Below are positions 1 through 9,196 of a DNA stretch of 64,000 nucleotides, piece by piece; the first letter of the stretch is position 1; each line of letters starts with the position of its first letter. The notes beneath the pieces are model-generated. The model made no database searches. It had not been told where the DNA came from and saw only the letters and a program-made list of their open reading frames with translations. Location: NCBI GenBank assembly GCA_013822855.1, contig PNLE01000001.1, forward strand, positions 1-64,000, written 5' to 3'. Origin of the DNA: Planctomyces sp. Lineage in GTDB: Bacteria > Planctomycetota > Planctomycetia > Planctomycetales > Planctomycetaceae. The translations under genes and the position numbers were made by a program.

Positions 1-670
1 CTCCCAGACCACCGCCACCGCCTCCAGTGATGTATGTCTCATTGTTGGCAACTCCTCCATTGCCACCAACGGCGCGGTTGCCAACAAGTGTTACCGTGTC
101 AAGCGTGACATTCGCCCCAGATCGTGCGAAAACCGCTCCCCCAGCCCCCATTCCGCCCCCACCGGAACTGTAGGAGCCGTTCCCACCATCTCCCCCTTTG
201 GCCAACCCATTTTGGATGGTCAGGTTGCTGATGGTGACGGTCCCCGCGTTCACAAAGAACGGGCGGTAAGCGTCGTTGCCACTGACGGAATTTCCGACGC
301 CACCGTTAATGGTGACTGAATCACTGATGAATAATCCGCCGGTGGTCAGCGTGATGGTGCCCAGATTATTGGCAATGTTGATGACATCGGCCCCGCCTGT
401 GGCTTCCGCATCCAAAATGGCCTGACGAAGCGACCCGGCACCGCTGTCGTTGTTGTTCGTCACCGTGAAGGTTTCGGCCTGAGCGCTACCCGCACTCCCC
501 GCCACCAGTAGCGTCGCCGCATAGAGCCAGTGCCGCCAGCGCTTCTTGCGGGGCACGGGGGGGATGACACCCGGTCGGCATGGTCGCCGTGTCGCTTTGC
601 CGGCCGTCGAAACAGCCTGCGCTGAAGTCGAGTCCGTACCTTGATCCGCGCGACGTGATGACGTTGCCAA
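1..670 (-). CDS. Beta-helix surface/secreted protein, N-terminal part (runs off window start)
   Basis: Translating the minus strand from a TTG at 670 gives at least 223 open codons with no stop before the window edge. A GGGAGG ribosome site lies about 5 bases before that TTG. The first 38 residues are a basic, Ala/Ser/Thr-rich extension. Then comes a signal peptide (RKKRWRHWLYAATLLVAGS, cleavage likely after GSAQA). The mature start contains FTVTNNNDSGAGSLRQAI, a motif typical of right-handed beta-helix or polymorphic autotransporter-like surface proteins. Downstream are T/V/I-rich strands (VTISNLTIQNG, VTLDTVTLVGNRAVGG) with Gly-rich turns, the usual look of parallel beta-helix repeats. A GTG at 556 is an alternative start just before the signal peptide. 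Likely exported to the cell surface; ligand unknown. Confidence 0.75.
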   Translation of the reverse strand, partial: MATSSRRADQGTDSTSAQAVSTAGKATRRPCRPGVIPPVPRKKRWRHWLYAATLLVAGSAGSAQAETFTVTNNNDSGAGSLRQAILDAEATGGADVINIANNLGTITLTTGGLFISDSVTINGGVGNSVSGNDAYRPFFVNAGTVTISNLTIQNGLAKGGDGGNGSYSSGGGGMGAGGAVFARSGANVTLDTVTLVGNRAVGGNGGVANNETYITGGGGGGLG

Positions 671-1107
671 TCCGCACCTCCCTGTGGTTGATCGCCGTTC
701 AAAAGAGCGGCCATCCTTGCCGCTCCGGCCCGTGGCAATCCTGCCAGCAGCGTCAGATCGTCAATTCCCCACAAGTACCTGAGAGACAATGAAGTGCATT
801 GCTAACGATTTGTGCCACCCTTAATGCACAACCAGAAGAATCCCACTCTTCATTCATCTCACACATCTCGCGAAGAGGCGGCCAAGTCCTCTTTGCGGCA
901 TTCACCTTGCCTTCCTCGTTCGCACATCAAATCCACATCTTGGCAGCCGACACCAAAGCGTCTCCGTTGCGAGTCCATCCTCAAATACACCAGAATGCTT
1001 CCCTCCGGCGGAGACTGCCGGGCCGCCAATAATCTCGGGCGAAACATCTCCCAGTCACAGCTCGAGTCCCAGCCCAGCCCACTCTTGACGATCCCACGGA
1101 TCCCCGC
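671..1107. other. Intergenic region between divergent genes
   Basis: 437 bases separating the minus-strand surface protein from the plus-strand histidine kinase. The only open frames use TTG or GTG starts, have no ribosome site and encode low-complexity Ser/Pro/Arg-rich sequence. I see no RNA gene or clear hairpin. Promoters for both flanking genes should lie here, but no -35/-10 pair stands out. Confidence 0.5.
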
Positions 1108-2856
1108 ATGCTGACATCGCAGCTCTTCTGGAGAATCTTCGCGATCTATGCGGGCCTCACTCTTTGCACGGCGTTTGCCTTCGCCCTCACACTCAACGCG
1201 GGTTACAGAGAATTGGCCTATCCGCAGGTGGAAGCCCGGCTGCGAGACAATGCCAATGTCATCATCACGCAGCTCAAGAAAGTGCCTGCGGATGATCGCT
1301 GGGATTTTCTCCGCACCATCAACTCATCATCGGAAACACACTTCGAAGTTCTCACTCGACTGGAGGCGAAGGAACTCGAAACGAAGGATGCTGAACTGGC
1401 GATGGTTCTGAAAGGCCAAGCGGGCTCTTCACGCCGAACTGTTGCCTCTTCGCTATTCCAGTTCTACGCCATGGGCTTCGATGCCCAGGGGCAGGGACTC
1501 GTTTTGCGACTGAGCACGCCACTTGAAAGTGTGAGCGAAAACTTCTCCTGGATCTCGGCCCGGCTGTGGGCGACCGCTATCACGCTCGTGCTTGTCGGCC
1601 TCGTGGTGACCTACGTCGTTGTCGCCCGGATCATCGAACCACTTGACCGGCTCACCCTTGCCGCCGAGCAGATGGCGCTCGGCCAACCCCCCAAGGGCTT
1701 GAACTTCGAAAGCCGCAACGAGATCGGCACTCTGGCCCGCACCCTGCGAACCATGGATCGCCAGTTGGCCCAGCGTTTCAGCGAGCTTGAATCTCAAAGC
1801 CGCGAACTCGAGGAGAAGCACGAGCAGCTGGCGACCGTCCTCCGCTCGATGATTGAAGGGGTGATCGCCGTCGATCGCTCCGAACAGATCCTCTTCGCCA
1901 ACGACACAGTCCTGCGGCTCCTGGATGTGCAGCCGCAAAGCTTCATGAAGCGGCCGATCTGGGAAGCTGTGCGTCATCCCCAGGTGCAAAGAATCATTCG
2001 CGATGCTCTCAGCGGCAAAGCTTCGGAGCGTGTCGAGTTCGATGTCGCCCGCACCCAGCGAACCATCGCCATGGTCGCTTCGCCACTCCCCGGACATCCC
2101 GCCACCGGAGCCGTCCTGGTGCTGCACGATGTCACCGATCTGCGGCGACTGGAGAACCTGCGGCGCGAGTTCGTTTCCAACGTCTCACACGAACTGAAGA
2201 CGCCGCTCACGTCCATCAGCGCCTACGCCGAGACCTTGCTCGGGGGAGCGATGGAGGATGAGGAGACCTGCCGCACTTTCCTCCAACGCATTGAGGAGCA
2301 GGCCGAGCGGCTGAACACATTGATCGGCGACCTCATCGCTCTCGCCAGGTTGGAATCGGCGGAGCAGTCGTTCGACCTGGAATGCGTCAACGCCAGCCAT
2401 GTGCTCCGTAAGTGCATCGACGAGCATCAGGGAGTGGCCGCCAGCAAGGAGATCACCCTCCAGGTGGAGGCTCCCGCGACGGACATCGAGGTCATTGCCG
2501 ACAGCGATGGGCTGCGGACAATCGTCGACAACCTGCTCGACAACGCCATCAATTACACTCCCGCCGGCGGCCAGGTCACAATCCGCTGGGGGACGGAAGG
2601 GGAGTGGTCGCGGATCGACATCGAAGACACCGGCGTCGGCATCCCACGGGAACATCAAACGCGCATATTTGAACGCTTCTACCGCGTCGACAAAGCCCGA
2701 TCCCGAGAAGTGGGCGGGACGGGACTGGGCCTGTCGATCGTCAAGCACCTTTGCCAAGTCTTCGGCGGCAGCATCCGGGTCGCCAGCCAAGTGGGCGTCG
2801 GGAGTCGGTTTACAGTGCTGCTCAAGGGAAATCACGAAGCATTGGTGGGGCGGTGA
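1108..2856 (+). CDS. phoR: Phosphate-regulon sensor histidine kinase PhoR
   Basis: A 582-residue membrane sensor kinase. A first membrane helix spans about residues 8-29, followed by a roughly 120-residue extracytoplasmic region. The second helix is at about 153-174 (LWATAITLVLVGLVVTYVV), then HAMP, a coiled linker and a PAS domain at about 240-340. HisKA follows with phospho-acceptor His361 in FVSNVSHELKTPLTSI. The HATPase domain has its N box at DNLLDNAINYTP and G boxes at DTGVGIP and GGTGLGLSIV. It sits immediately upstream of pstSCAB-phoU, with a PhoB-type regulator at the other end of the cluster, so PhoR is the natural call. It would phosphorylate PhoB under phosphate limitation, restrained by Pst and PhoU. 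No clear ribosome site precedes the ATG. Confidence 0.86.
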   Translation: MLTSQLFWRIFAIYAGLTLCTAFAFALTLNAGYRELAYPQVEARLRDNANVIITQLKKVPADDRWDFLRTINSSSETHFEVLTRLEAKELETKDAELAMVLKGQAGSSRRTVASSLFQFYAMGFDAQGQGLVLRLSTPLESVSENFSWISARLWATAITLVLVGLVVTYVVVARIIEPLDRLTLAAEQMALGQPPKGLNFESRNEIGTLARTLRTMDRQLAQRFSELESQSRELEEKHEQLATVLRSMIEGVIAVDRSEQILFANDTVLRLLDVQPQSFMKRPIWEAVRHPQVQRIIRDALSGKASERVEFDVARTQRTIAMVASPLPGHPATGAVLVLHDVTDLRRLENLRREFVSNVSHELKTPLTSISAYAETLLGGAMEDEETCRTFLQRIEEQAERLNTLIGDLIALARLESAEQSFDLECVNASHVLRKCIDEHQGVAASKEITLQVEAPATDIEVIADSDGLRTIVDNLLDNAINYTPAGGQVTIRWGTEGEWSRIDIEDTGVGIPREHQTRIFERFYRVDKARSREVGGTGLGLSIVKHLCQVFGGSIRVASQVGVGSRFTVLLKGNHEALVGR

Positions 2857-2989
2857 ACTTGTGTGTATTTCCCTTAACCATGAGGCGGGTTTTTACACCA
2901 AGAATTATTTCCATACAAAGTTGCCTGTGGAGGGGGCGAGGGCGGTGGGAATTGAACGCAAGCCTATGTGCCACTTAAATTAAGCGAAT

Positions 2990-3055
2990 CTTCACAATTG
3001 GCGAGTTGGAATTTTCACAGAGAGACCTTAGGCTCCCCTCGTCTTCACAATTGTG
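2990..3055 (+). promoter_or_regulatory. Candidate PhoB-binding repeats upstream of pstS
   Basis: The 255-base gap between phoR and pstS holds two identical 11-mers CTTCACAATTG (2990-3000 and 3043-3053), with a third TTCACA core at 3014-3019. The second copy lies in the palindrome CACAATTGTG (3046-3055). TTCACA-like direct repeats recall Pho-box half-sites, but the spacings (23 and 30 bases) are not the canonical 11. PhoB binding is inferred only from position before pstS. Confidence 0.4.
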
Positions 3056-3111
3056 TGGACAGCAACTTCTCGATTCAGACCAGACACCTGATGGATTTCC
3101 CGGAGACTTTG

Positions 3112-4134
3112 ATGTCCACGATGCGTTTCCCCTCGCTGTTGGCGCTGTTCCTTTCATTCGGCCTGACTTGTGCCGGTTGTGTGCAGAAAGCTCCGACGGC
3201 AGGTGGTGCTGGCGACTCGGGGGCAGCCACCACAACTCCTGCTGAAGGAATGGCTGCTGGTACATCGACCACGCCAGCCAATGTCACGGGCACGATTGCC
3301 ATCGATGGCTCCAGCACGGTCTACCCCATTTCCCAGGCCGTCGCGGAAGAATTCGAAACCAAGTTTCCTGAGGTCAAGCTGACCGTCGCCATGTCCGGCA
3401 CCGGCGGTGGTTTCAAGAAGTTCATCGCCGAGGAAATTGATGTCACCGGTGCCAGCCGGCCCATCACTGAGAAGGAAGCCGCCGAGTGCAAGGCGAAGGG
3501 GATCGAATATGTGGAATTCCAGGTCGCCATCGATGGTTTGACCGTCGTCGTCAATCCGTCCAACAATTGGGCTGAATGTATGACGGTCGCTGAACTCAAG
3601 AAGATTTGGGAACCGGACAGCAAAATCACCAAGTGGAGCGAAGTCCGCGAAGGCTGGCCGGAGGAGCCGATTCAGCTCTTCGGTGCCGATACCGCCTCGG
3701 GAACATTCGATTACTTCACCGAAGTCATCAACGGCAAATCGAAGTCGAGCCGTTCCGATTACACGGCCAACTCGAACGACAACATCCTGGTGCAGGGCGT
3801 GGTCGATTCCAAAGGGGCTTTGGGTTACTTTGGCTACGCCTACTTCGCCGAAAACGCCGGCAAGCTGAAAGCAGTGAAAATCTCGGATGGTAAGGATGCT
3901 GTCTGCGTCGAACCCACACCCGAGACCATTGAATCCGGTGCCTACACACCTCTCTCCCGGCCACTTTTCGTCTACACCACCAAGGCCAAGCTCAAGCGAC
4001 CCGAGATCGCCGAGTTCGTCAAGTTTCTCCTCTCGGCGGAAGGCGATAAACTGGTGAGTGAAGTCAAATACATCAAGGTTCCCGAATCCGTGAAGAAAAC
4101 GATGACCGATCGACTCGCGGAAGCATTGAAGTAG
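3112..4134 (+). CDS. pstS: Phosphate ABC transporter substrate-binding protein PstS
   Basis: A 340-residue phosphate-binding protein that delivers phosphate to PstCA outside the cytoplasmic membrane. The start at 3112 follows CGGAG at a good distance; the frame is open further upstream but without a signal-like N-terminus. MSTMRFPSLLALFLSFGL is a signal peptide. Cys near residue 22 (TCAGC) fits a lipoprotein site, although the -3 residue is Cys and not Leu. Phosphate-binding motifs are visible: IDGSSTVYPIS, MSGTGGG, DVTGASRPI and DTASGTFDYF. The family resembles the cyanobacterial SphX-like branch. It is followed by pstC, pstA and pstB on the same strand. Confidence 0.93.
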   Translation: MSTMRFPSLLALFLSFGLTCAGCVQKAPTAGGAGDSGAATTTPAEGMAAGTSTTPANVTGTIAIDGSSTVYPISQAVAEEFETKFPEVKLTVAMSGTGGGFKKFIAEEIDVTGASRPITEKEAAECKAKGIEYVEFQVAIDGLTVVVNPSNNWAECMTVAELKKIWEPDSKITKWSEVREGWPEEPIQLFGADTASGTFDYFTEVINGKSKSSRSDYTANSNDNILVQGVVDSKGALGYFGYAYFAENAGKLKAVKISDGKDAVCVEPTPETIESGAYTPLSRPLFVYTTKAKLKRPEIAEFVKFLLSAEGDKLVSEVKYIKVPESVKKTMTDRLAEALK

Positions 4135-4281
4135 TCTGCACATGGGGATCTTCTCCAACCGCTCCACAGGATCTTGGTACGCCACTTACGTGTATCGAGG
4201 ACTTTCAGGTGGGCGGTTGGATAAAGTGATTTGAGGAATGTCCGCTGGCTCGCCGGCACCTGTCTTTGGAACCGAACGCGG

Positions 4282-5313
4282 ATGACTGCGGACGATCGAC
4301 AATCGCCAAACGATCCACCTCTTGCTTCCAGCCACGGTTCGGCGGCCAGCGATCTCGTCTATCGATTTACCTGGCAGCGCCTGCGGGAGAACTTCATCCA
4401 GTTCACGCTCTTCATGTGCGCACTCCTTTCCGTGCTCACCACGTTGGCCATCATCTTTGTGCTGGTCAGCGAGGCCGTATTCGGGATCCCACCGGAACGG
4501 GCTTTCTTCCAGGAAATCAGTCTCTCGCAATTCTTTCTGGAAACCCGCTGGGCACCTCAGTATTCGCCAGCGTTCTTCGGCATCTGGCCGCTGGTGTGTG
4601 GCACGTTCCTGATCGCGGCGATTGCTGGCTTGATCGGCTTGCCGACCGGCCTCCTTTCCGCCATCTATCTGAGCGAATACGCCTCCCCGCGGGTGCGATC
4701 AATCGCTAAACCCACGTTGGAACTTCTCGCCGGTGTTCCGACAGTCGTTTACGGCTACTTTGGGCTGCGAATTGTCACCCCCTACTTCATCCGACCCATG
4801 CTCCGGCCAGCCGATGTCTTCGGCATTGATTGGCTTTGGAACATCCCGGTGGATGGCTTCAACGCCCTGAGTGGAGGCATTGTCGTGGGCCTGATGATCA
4901 TCCCCACGGTTTGCTCACTGAGCGAAGACGTGTTGCGGGCCGTTCCCCGCACCTTGCGGGAAGCGGGCTACGCCCTGGGCTCGACGAAGTTTGATGTCTG
5001 CGTGCGGGTCGTTGTCCCTTCCGCGTTGTCCGGGATCATCGCGGCTTTCCTTCTGGCGATCTCCCGTGCTGTGGGAGAAACGATGGCGGTGACCATCGCA
5101 GCTGGCCAGAAGCCGACACTCACCCTCAACCCGCTCAGCCAGATCGAGACGATGACCGCCTATGTGGTCAACGTGATGTCAGGCGACACCCCCGTCGGTA
5201 CGATCGAATACAAAAGTCTCTACGCGGTGGCTCTCGTCCTGTTCCTCACCACGCTGGTGATGAACTTGATCTCGCAAATGGTGCTGGCCCGTTATCGTGA
5301 GGTCTACCAATGA
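4282..5313 (+). CDS. pstC: Phosphate ABC transporter permease PstC
   Basis: A 343-residue inner-membrane permease of the PstCA channel. A hydrophobic helix at about residues 40-65 is followed by a loop and then the binding-protein-dependent transport domain. The EAA-type ATPase contact loop is seen in [20 protein letters not shown], and [22 protein letters not shown] is the typical following helix. The frame is open upstream to a TTG at 4231, but the ATG at 4282 gives a more usual N-terminus; neither has a strong ribosome site. Its stop overlaps the pstA start by four bases (ATGA), implying translational coupling. Confidence 0.92.
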   Translation: MTADDRQSPNDPPLASSHGSAASDLVYRFTWQRLRENFIQFTLFMCALLSVLTTLAIIFVLVSEAVFGIPPERAFFQEISLSQFFLETRWAPQYSPAFFGIWPLVCGTFLIAAIAGLIGLPTGLLSAIYLSEYASPRVRSIAKPTLELLAGVPTVVYGYFGLRIVTPYFIRPMLRPADVFGIDWLWNIPVDGFNALSGGIVVGLMIIPTVCSLSEDVLRAVPRTLREAGYALGSTKFDVCVRVVVPSALSGIIAAFLLAISRAVGETMAVTIAAGQKPTLTLNPLSQIETMTAYVVNVMSGDTPVGTIEYKSLYAVALVLFLTTLVMNLISQMVLARYREVYQ

Positions 5314-6392
5314 GCGAGACCCCCACGCCGCGCAGGCCATTGTCACCACTTCCCGAAAAGCCCCCCATTCCAACGACATCTCCTACCACATTTGTGGGGG
5401 GCGGATTAGTTGAAGAGAGCTTTGATCTCGCCCTCGCAAGGCGTCACCGTAACGGACGCATCTTTGAATGGGTCTGCTGGTTGGCGACTTGGGGCTCCGT
5501 GTTGATCCTGGGTGTGCTCATCGCGGCCATGGCGTGGCAGGCTTTTGGCTGGCTCACACCCAAGTTCCTCGTTTCGATGCCCAAACGCAATCCGGCCGAG
5601 GCGGGGATTCTGCCCGGTATTGTCGGCACGTTCTGGCTGATCCTCCTCACTGCCATTCTCTCCGTTCCCTTGGGTGTCGGAGCCGCGATCTATCTCGAAG
5701 AGTATGCCAAGCCGACACTTCTCACACGGTTCATCCAGTTGAATATTGCCAACCTGGCGGGTGTCCCTTCGATCGTTTACGGCATTTTGGGCTTCACGGC
5801 GTTCGTCCGTATGTTTGGTCTTGCCCGCAGTGAATATCTCATCAGCTTCGGGATCGGCACTTTTCAGTTGACGCTTCCCTTCGGTCGCACCGTCATCTCC
5901 GGAGCTTTGACCCTCGCCCTCTTGAGCTTGCCGGTGGTGATCATCGCCAGCCAGGAGGCACTCCGTTCTGTTCCCCCCAGTCTCCGGCATGCCTCCCTCG
6001 CGCTGGGTGCGACGAAGTGGCAGACCATTCGATATCAAATTATTCCGTCCGCACTCCCCGGGATGATGACGGGCGTGATCCTCGCGATGTCGCGGGCGAT
6101 CGGCGAGACGGCTCCGCTGGTGGCGATCGGGGCCGCGACCTATATCACCTTCACCCCCGGACGCATCGGCTCCCTGTCGGAAGTTGTCACCCGGCCTGAT
6201 AAACTGGCTCAGGTGCCATTCGATTCCTTCACGACGATCCCCATGCAGATCTACGGTTGGATCAACGAAGCCAAGCCCGATTTCCAGCATGTCGCCGCCG
6301 CCGCTATCCTTGTGCTGCTGGCGATCCTGCTGATCTCGAACGGCTTGGCCATCTACATCCGCCAACACTTCCAGAAGAAGATTCGCTGGTAG
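5310..6392 (+). CDS. pstA: Phosphate ABC transporter permease PstA
   Basis: A 360-residue second permease half, partner of PstC. About 45 Pro/Thr-rich cytoplasmic residues precede the first helix ([20 protein letters not shown]). The permease core includes [16 protein letters not shown], a PstA hallmark. The EAA-like loop is [20 protein letters not shown], followed by [22 protein letters not shown]. It overlaps pstC by four bases and ends 10 bases before pstB, so pstC-pstA-pstB are almost certainly cotranscribed. The sequence looks intact. Confidence 0.93.
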   Translation: MSETPTPRRPLSPLPEKPPIPTTSPTTFVGGGLVEESFDLALARRHRNGRIFEWVCWLATWGSVLILGVLIAAMAWQAFGWLTPKFLVSMPKRNPAEAGILPGIVGTFWLILLTAILSVPLGVGAAIYLEEYAKPTLLTRFIQLNIANLAGVPSIVYGILGFTAFVRMFGLARSEYLISFGIGTFQLTLPFGRTVISGALTLALLSLPVVIIASQEALRSVPPSLRHASLALGATKWQTIRYQIIPSALPGMMTGVILAMSRAIGETAPLVAIGAATYITFTPGRIGSLSEVVTRPDKLAQVPFDSFTTIPMQIYGWINEAKPDFQHVAAAAILVLLAILLISNGLAIYIRQHFQKKIRW

Positions 6393-6402
6393 GCATTTCC
6401 CA

Positions 6403-7308
6403 ATGAGTTTGATTCCCCGCCCGGCCAGCTTCGCATCGGCCGCGAACCCATCGCCGACGGAAACAGCCGCCAGCCCGGAGGCCTCGCCGCTTAGCGGGTC
6501 GCACCCTGTCGCGGCCAATGCCGGAGGGGCCAACACGTCGGGCGGAGCCTCCACGCCGCTCAAGATTGAGACCCGCCGGATGAACTTCTTCTACGGAAGT
6601 CACCAGGCTCTCTTCGACATCAATCTCCGCATTCCCGAGCGGGCAGTGACGGCACTCATCGGCCCCTCCGGCTGCGGAAAGAGTACCTACCTGCGGGCCC
6701 TCAACCGCATGAACGACATCATCGAGGGGACGCGGCACACCGGTGACGTTCTGCTAGATTCCCACGACATCTACGCCCCCAATATCGATGTCGTTGCTCT
6801 CCGCAAACGCGTGGGCATGGTCTTTCAGAAGTCCACGCCTTTTCCCAAGTCGATCTTCGAGAACGTCGCCTATGGCATGCGGATCGCTGGCATCCGCAAC
6901 CGGACGTTCATCCAGGAAACCGTCGAACGGTGTTTGCAGCAGTCGGCCCTCTGGAACGAAGTGAAGGACCGACTCAAGGATTCGGCGATGGCCCTTTCGG
7001 GTGGCCAGCAGCAAAGGCTTTGCATTGCCCGCGCGTTGGCCACCAATCCCGAAGTCTTGCTGATGGACGAACCCGCCTCGGCACTCGATCCCGCCTCGAC
7101 CGCCCGTATCGAGGATCTGATCATCGAGCTCAAGCAGAACTACACGATCGTCATCGTCACCCACAACATGCAGCAGGCGGCACGCATCAGCGAATTCACC
7201 GCCTTCTTCTGCCAGGGTCGGCTTGTCGAAGTCGGACTCACCAAACAGCTCTTCTTCAAACCACGCGAGAAAGAGACCGAAGACTACATCACCGGCCGCT
7301 TTGGTTGA
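6403..7308 (+). CDS. pstB: Phosphate ABC transporter ATPase PstB
   Basis: A 301-residue ATPase that powers PstCA. Walker A is GPSGCGKST, the ABC signature is [16 protein letters not shown], Walker B is [13 protein letters not shown], and the switch His is in [15 protein letters not shown]. The core starts near residue 50 ([18 protein letters not shown]). It is preceded by an unusual Ala/Ser/Pro-rich N-terminal extension of about 45 residues that standard PstB proteins of about 255 residues lack. ATG at 6403 is the first in-frame ATG after pstA. An internal start nearer the core cannot be excluded. Confidence 0.93.
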   Translation: MSLIPRPASFASAANPSPTETAASPEASPLSGSHPVAANAGGANTSGGASTPLKIETRRMNFFYGSHQALFDINLRIPERAVTALIGPSGCGKSTYLRALNRMNDIIEGTRHTGDVLLDSHDIYAPNIDVVALRKRVGMVFQKSTPFPKSIFENVAYGMRIAGIRNRTFIQETVERCLQQSALWNEVKDRLKDSAMALSGGQQQRLCIARALATNPEVLLMDEPASALDPASTARIEDLIIELKQNYTIVIVTHNMQQAARISEFTAFFCQGRLVEVGLTKQLFFKPREKETEDYITGRFG

Positions 7309-7402
7309 TCCACTTCCCGCGGATAGGCATTGTTAAGATTCCCGCCAAGACTGCCGGATTCTCCTCCGGTTTGGAATTCGAGCGAACCGACGAGGAAGTT
7401 TC

Positions 7403-8095
7403 ATGGCCATTCACTTGATCCGAGATCTGGACGCTCTCCACCGCAGCGTGCTGACGATGTGCGCCCGTGTTGAGGAACTCATCGACTCGTCCGTGGATGC
7501 CCTCCATCGCCGGGATTATGAACGCGCGGAGTTGATCCCGTCCCAGGACGACGAGATCGACCGGATGGATGTCCGCATTGAGGAGGAATGCCTCAAGCTG
7601 CTGGCGCTGCATCAGCCTGTCGCCATCGACCTCCGCCGCATCACGACAGTGATGAAGATCTCGGGGGAGTTGGAACGCGTCGCCGATCTCGGGGCCAACA
7701 TCGCCGAAAGGGCGCTGTCGATCATTCGCTGCGGCGAGGTGCATGTCCCGGACGATCTGCGGGAGATGTCCAACCTTGCCCTGGGAATGCTTCATCGCAG
7801 CATCGACGCCTACGTCAATCTCGATGTCCGCATGGCACGGGATGTCTGCCTGATGGACGACCGGGTCGACGAACTCAACCGCACCATCATCCAGGAACTG
7901 ATCCAGCAGATGCAGCGGCAGCCGGAGCTCATCGAGCCGCTGATGCATCTTTTCAGCGCCTGTCGCCAGATCGAACGGGTCGCCGACCACGCCACGAATA
8001 TCGCCGAGGATGTAGTCTATCTTGTCGAGGGGGAGATCATTCGCCATCGCAACAGGGACGGCGCGCCCTATGGCAATCCACCCGCCAGTGTGTGA
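7403..8095 (+). CDS. phoU: Phosphate signalling protein PhoU
   Basis: A 230-residue all-helical protein with two PhoU repeats. The first contains PVAIDLRRITTVMKISGELERVADLGANIAE (shown in part: LERVADLGANIAE). The second contains IERVADHATNIAEDVVYLVEG. These carry the metal-binding E/D-xx-x-D signature of the family. PhoU links the Pst transporter to PhoR and keeps PhoB off when phosphate is plentiful. It lies 94 bases after pstB on the same strand. About 275 noncoding bases then separate it from phoB, so phoB may have its own promoter. Confidence 0.92.
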   Translation: MAIHLIRDLDALHRSVLTMCARVEELIDSSVDALHRRDYERAELIPSQDDEIDRMDVRIEEECLKLLALHQPVAIDLRRITTVMKISGELERVADLGANIAERALSIIRCGEVHVPDDLREMSNLALGMLHRSIDAYVNLDVRMARDVCLMDDRVDELNRTIIQELIQQMQRQPELIEPLMHLFSACRQIERVADHATNIAEDVVYLVEGEIIRHRNRDGAPYGNPPASV

Positions 8096-8203
8096 GGCTT
8101 CATGTCGAGGCGGAAGAGATCATGAACTTCGTGTGAATAACGCCAATCCCGTTCCCCGGTGCGGGTCACGGCCATCCCCCTGTAGCTATTCTTACGCGAA
8201 AAT

Positions 8204-8229
8204 CACCTCCGCGAATTTAGCGAGAGGTG
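8204..8229 (+). terminator. Hairpin downstream of phoU
   Basis: CACCTCCGC (8204-8212) pairs with GCG and GAGGTG (8220-8229) around loop GAATTTA, with one bulged A. It lies 109 bases after the phoU stop. No U-run follows, so it could be a Rho-assisted end, an mRNA-stabilising hairpin or an attenuator. Confidence 0.35.
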
Positions 8230-8307
8230 TCGGGATATAAGAAACCTGATCCACCAGCTTCGGCTTAACGCGTCGCGGTGGTCTAGCACACAGTCCGATG
8301 GACGGTG

Positions 8308-8326
8308 CCGTTGGTCTGACCAACGG
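8308..8326. promoter_or_regulatory. Perfect 19-bp palindrome upstream of phoB
   Basis: CCGTTGGTCTGACCAACGG has two 9-base arms around one central T, and ends 45 bases before the phoB ATG. A second, shorter palindrome GTCCGATGGAC lies just upstream (8293-8303). AGTTTTG follows, so it could be a weak terminator. The near-zero loop makes a dimeric repressor or activator site more natural. The binding protein is unknown. Confidence 0.45.
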
Positions 8327-8371
8327 AGTTTTGAAACGAACTCCAGTTCCCTTCCTGATCACCGAGGTTGT

Positions 8372-9079
8372 ATGGCCAAGCCGAAGATTCTTCTGATCGA
8401 AGACGAGCGGTCATTGATTGATATCCTGACATACAACCTCGAGAAAGAGGGATTCGAGGTCACATCGGCTTCGGACGGTCAGGATGGCCTCCGCCGTGCC
8501 CAGGCGATGACTCCCGATCTGGTCATCCTCGACCTGATGCTCCCGGTGATCGACGGCCTCGAAGTTTGCCGCCAACTCCGGGGCGACCCCAAGCTGCCGA
8601 ATGTTCGCATTTTGATGCTCACCGCACGGGCCGAGGAGGTCGACGAAATCGTCGGCTTCAACATGGGAGCAGACGATTACGTCGCCAAGCCCTTCAAGGT
8701 CAAACCGCTGATCCATCGCATCAAGGCACTCCTCCGCCGGTCGCAGGCCGGGGAACAATCGCGGGATGTCATCGTCACCCGCGGCATCGAAATCGACCGC
8801 ATCAACCACACCGCCCGCCTCAACAGCGAAGAGCTGCATCTCACCCCCACCGAGTTCCGCCTGCTCTGGACTCTCGCCCGCTCGCCCGGCCGCCCCTTTG
8901 GAAGAAATGAACTGATGGATCGCTGCCGCGGCGAGGACGCCAACGCCCTCGAGCGCACGATCGATGTCCACGTCCGCTCGCTGCGTCAGAAACTGGGCGC
9001 GCTGGCCGATGTCGTCGAAACGGTTCGAGGCGTCGGTTATCGCTTCCGTGCCGAGAACGCCGACGTCGCCGCCGAGTAG
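8372..9079 (+). CDS. phoB: Response regulator PhoB (OmpR/PhoB family)
   Basis: A 235-residue two-component regulator. The receiver domain (1-120) has acidic residues in LLIEDERS, phospho-acceptor Asp54 in LVILDLMLP, conserved Thr in LMLTARAEE, and Lys in DDYVAKPF. The C-terminal winged helix (about 130-230) is of the OmpR/PhoB type, with LTPTEFRLLWTLARSPGRPF, ERTIDVHVRSLRQKLG and VRGVGYRFR. GAGG sits 5 bases before the ATG. It is the likely partner of PhoR at 1108-2856 despite six genes between them. A strong hairpin closes the unit at 9171. Confidence 0.9.
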   Translation: MAKPKILLIEDERSLIDILTYNLEKEGFEVTSASDGQDGLRRAQAMTPDLVILDLMLPVIDGLEVCRQLRGDPKLPNVRILMLTARAEEVDEIVGFNMGADDYVAKPFKVKPLIHRIKALLRRSQAGEQSRDVIVTRGIEIDRINHTARLNSEELHLTPTEFRLLWTLARSPGRPFGRNELMDRCRGEDANALERTIDVHVRSLRQKLGALADVVETVRGVGYRFRAENADVAAE

Positions 9080-9170
9080 ACAAACCTTCATGCCGACCTT
9101 CGTCCAGCGCACCGATGTGTTCTGGGGATGATGTCGGTCGATCGGAATATAGCGATTGCGCCTCGAGTCA

Positions 9171-9196
9171 GGGCCCTGTGGATTTCCACAGGGCCC
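9171..9196 (+). terminator. Strong hairpin terminator after phoB
   Basis: A perfect inverted repeat with arms GGGCCCTGTGG (9171-9181) and CCACAGGGCCC (9186-9196) around loop ATTT, 91 bases after the phoB stop. The following GTTCCGTTTCC is T-rich but not a clean U-run. It is the probable end of the phosphate regulon transcript. Confidence 0.65.

Noticed and set aside
799-1114. Short plus-strand frames before phoR
   Set aside because: They start at TTG/GTG without ribosome sites, overlap each other and phoR, and have random-looking Ser/Pro/Arg composition.
5406-6563. 385-codon minus-strand frame opposite pstA/pstB
   Set aside because: Antisense of two intact pst genes, no family-like sequence.
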